DNA of 7,525 bases from Wagnerdoeblera sp046292685 (lineage in GTDB: Bacteria; Pseudomonadota; Alphaproteobacteria; Rhodobacterales; Rhodobacteraceae), in the NCBI RefSeq assembly GCF_046292685.1, contig NZ_JBKBQM010000082.1:1-7525 (forward strand), given 5' to 3'. Positions 6,372-7,525 of this stretch are shown here, in pieces. The translations under genes and the position numbers were made by a program. Position 1 is the first letter of the stretch. Every line of letters starts with the position of its first letter. The notes under the pieces were generated by a model, which was not told the origin of the DNA, made no database searches, and worked only from the letters and a program-made list of their open reading frames with translations.

Positions 6372-7223
6372 ATGCGTATCCTGTTTCTCTGCGTCGCCAA
6401 TTCCGCCCGCAGCCAGATGGCCGAAGGGCTCGCGCGTGCGATCCTGCCCGCATCCGTCGAAATTGCCAGTGCGGGATCGGCCCCCGGCATGCTCAATCCG
6501 CTGGCGGTGGAGGCGCTCTCCGAGACCGGCATCGACATTTCCGCCCACAGGTCAAAGCCGCTGGAAGAGGTCGCGCCTGAAACGGCCGACCTGATCGTCA
6601 CGCTCTGCGCCGAAGAGGTCTGCCCTTTTGTCCCCGGCCCGGTGCGGCGGCTGCACTGGCCGATCACCGACCCCTCCGACGCGGGTGACATCGCATCCTT
6701 CCGCACCGCGCGCGATCAGATCAAGGCGCGGATCGAGGTGCTGGCGGGGCTGATCAACCTGCCGGAAGGGCCAAAGGGCACCGAGTTTCACGCCAGCCTG
6801 CGCGTGCGCGATCTGGGCGCCAGCACACGGTTTTATGCCTGGCTCTTGAACACATGGCCGAAGGAGTGGACGCACCGCTATGCCACGTTCGTCCGGCCTG
6901 ACCTGAACCTCAACTTCGTACTCATGGTCGCCGACGGCACAGAGCTGCACCACGATACGCTCTATCATCTCGGGATCGCGTTGCCCGACCGGGCGTCGGT
7001 GATCGACGCCTATCACCGGGCCATGGCGCTGGGGGCCACGGTCGCAAAGCCGCCGCGCACCACATGGAAGGGCACGCCGCTACATGAGCTGTGGCTGACC
7101 GACCCGGACGGCACGCCGATCGAGGTCTATGCCCGCCTGACGCCAGAGGAACTGGCGGCCATGCCCACAGATCAGGCGCCAGAATACCTTGTTCCCGGCA
7201 CAGCGCCGGACCGTCCAACGTGA
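6372..7223 (+). CDS. arsC: Arsenate reductase (ArsC, LMW-PTP type) fused to ArsI-like VOC domain
   Basis: A 283-residue fusion. Residues 1 to about 130 form a low-molecular-weight phosphatase-type arsenate reductase. It has the P-loop CVANSARS (Cys7 to Arg13, C-x5-R), the pair Cys79 and Cys84 in LCAEEVCP, and Asp100-Pro101 as general acid. This is the three-cysteine relay of thioredoxin-coupled ArsC, although the last pair is C-x4-C rather than the C-x6-C of the S. aureus pI258 enzyme. Residues about 138-258 form a glyoxalase/VOC domain resembling ArsI C-As lyase: RFYAWLLN, PDLNLNFVLM, YHLGIALPD and WLTDPDGTPIEVYARL. His140, His199 and Glu251 sit where ArsI has its metal ligands. The ArsI cysteine pair (TTCCYA loop) is replaced by TTWKGTP at 230-236, and the VOC half has no cysteine. 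The start is 4 bases after the usp stop, with AAGG at 6359-6362. The ArsC call is firm. The VOC activity is unknown. Confidence 0.92.
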   Translation: MRILFLCVANSARSQMAEGLARAILPASVEIASAGSAPGMLNPLAVEALSETGIDISAHRSKPLEEVAPETADLIVTLCAEEVCPFVPGPVRRLHWPITDPSDAGDIASFRTARDQIKARIEVLAGLINLPEGPKGTEFHASLRVRDLGASTRFYAWLLNTWPKEWTHRYATFVRPDLNLNFVLMVADGTELHHDTLYHLGIALPDRASVIDAYHRAMALGATVAKPPRTTWKGTPLHELWLTDPDGTPIEVYARLTPEELAAMPTDQAPEYLVPGTAPDRPT

Positions 7224-7404
7224 GGTGCCCTGTGCAGGCGGCGCATCCGTCTCGGCCCAAAGCCGCCTGACAGTCCGCCGTCCTAGGCACCACGCCACAT
7301 TGCAAACCGTTGCCCCTGCCCCTTTATCGCCATGCGTAGCACCCCATCGCGCGGACTATGCCAGCGCTGACCCCTATTGCACGTGGCTTTCAGGGCGGGG
7401 TGAT
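7224..7404. other. Spacer between the ars operon and the IS66 element
   Basis: About 180 bases with no gene I can support. The one open + frame (7189-7431) overlaps the end of the fusion gene and runs into the IS66 end, and its translation resembles nothing. Apart from the hairpin at 7235-7269 I see no structure. Confidence 0.5.
7235..7269 (+). terminator. Weak candidate hairpin after the last ars gene
   Basis: CAGGCGGC (7235-7242) and GCCGCCTG (7262-7269) are perfect complements, starting 12 bases after the stop codon. They could form an 8-bp GC stem with a 19-base loop. The loop is long and no T-tract follows, so this is not a canonical intrinsic terminator. It may stabilise the transcript's 3' end, or be chance in GC-rich DNA. 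Confidence 0.3.
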
Positions 7405-7525
7405 GTATCCGTCCGGCGTGACTGGCGTTGAATTTCAGCTTTGTTGCCAGTTCCAGGGCGCGAGGTCCTGGATGCGGTTGATCTTGTGGTCAGCGATGTG
7501 GCTCAGAACCCAAGTCAGCCAGGCC
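7405..7525 (-). mobile_element. IS66-family insertion sequence, right end (rest outside window)
   Basis: The transposase terminus on the - strand is followed by GTATCCGTCCGGCGTGA (7405-7421 on the + strand). It starts like the GTA-led terminal repeats of IS66-family elements and lies 30 bases beyond the stop codon. I infer that the element's end is at or near 7405. The matching left repeat and the 8-base target duplication typical of IS66 are outside the window. Confidence 0.55.
7435..7525 (-). CDS. tnpC: IS66-family transposase (TnpC), C-terminal 29 residues
   Basis: Read on the - strand, the frame enters at 7524 and gives AWLTWVLSHIADHKINRIQ followed by DLAPWNWQQS and a stop at 7437-7435. 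The pattern AWLT-x-VL-x-x-IADH-x-I-x-RI-x-x-L-x-PWN is the standard C-terminal tail of IS66 TnpC transposases. Only the end is visible, so whether the gene is intact, and whether tnpA and tnpB accompany it, cannot be told. It is transcribed toward the ars operon. Confidence 0.85.
   Translation of the reverse strand, partial: AWLTWVLSHIADHKINRIQDLAPWNWQQS

Noticed and set aside
5444..6706. 420-residue open frame on the - strand
   Set aside because: Antisense to usp and the arsC fusion, with no recognisable domain.
6372..7223. Calling the VOC half a functional ArsI C-As lyase
   Set aside because: The Cys pair required for binding trivalent organoarsenicals is missing, so only ArsI-like is supported.
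7189..7431. 80-residue open frame on the + strand
   Set aside because: Overlaps the end of the arsC fusion and the IS66 end, with no family resemblance.
1..7525. CRISPR array, tRNA, rRNA or anti-phage system
   Set aside because: No regularly spaced direct repeats beyond the 26-bp operator pair, no RNA gene signatures, and all confident genes belong to arsenic resistance or IS elements.

Overview
The window is a compact arsenic-resistance (ars) operon lying between two insertion-sequence remnants. High GC, GC-rich third codon positions and the gene repertoire suggest an alphaproteobacterium, probably of the Rhodobacter/Paracoccus type. That assignment is an inference from style, because no taxonomic marker gene is present.

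Layout. Positions 1-212 hold the C-terminal end of an IS5-family transposase, and the element's right end probably lies near 330. Positions 331-809 contain no gene I can support. An AT-rich promoter/operator with repeated ATCGTTGATT motifs follows at 810-865. Seven genes then run on the + strand with short gaps or overlaps: arsR (893-1270), arsD (1267-1725), arsA (1818-3569), a two-domain rhodanese-type sulfurtransferase (3580-4413), acr3/arsB (4428-5504), a tandem universal stress protein (5504-6367), and an arsenate reductase fused to an ArsI-like vicinal-oxygen-chelate (VOC) domain (6372-7223). A gene-free spacer of about 200 bases leads into the right end and last 29 codons of an IS66-family transposase on the - strand (7435-7525).

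How the genes fit together. The N-terminal half of the fusion protein should reduce arsenate to arsenite using three redox cysteines. ArsD should carry arsenite to ArsA, a duplicated ATPase. ArsA normally energises an arsenite permease, and here the permease is Acr3 rather than ArsB. ArsR should repress the operon until arsenite binds its C-terminal Cys-Cys-x5-Cys site. The sulfurtransferase and the universal stress protein are accessory genes embedded in the same transcription unit, and their role in arsenic handling is unproven.

The most unusual point is the ArsC-VOC fusion. Its VOC half keeps the three expected metal ligands of ArsI C-As lyases but has no cysteine, so it lacks the Cys pair that binds trivalent organoarsenicals. 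No CRISPR array, tRNA, rRNA or phage gene was seen.
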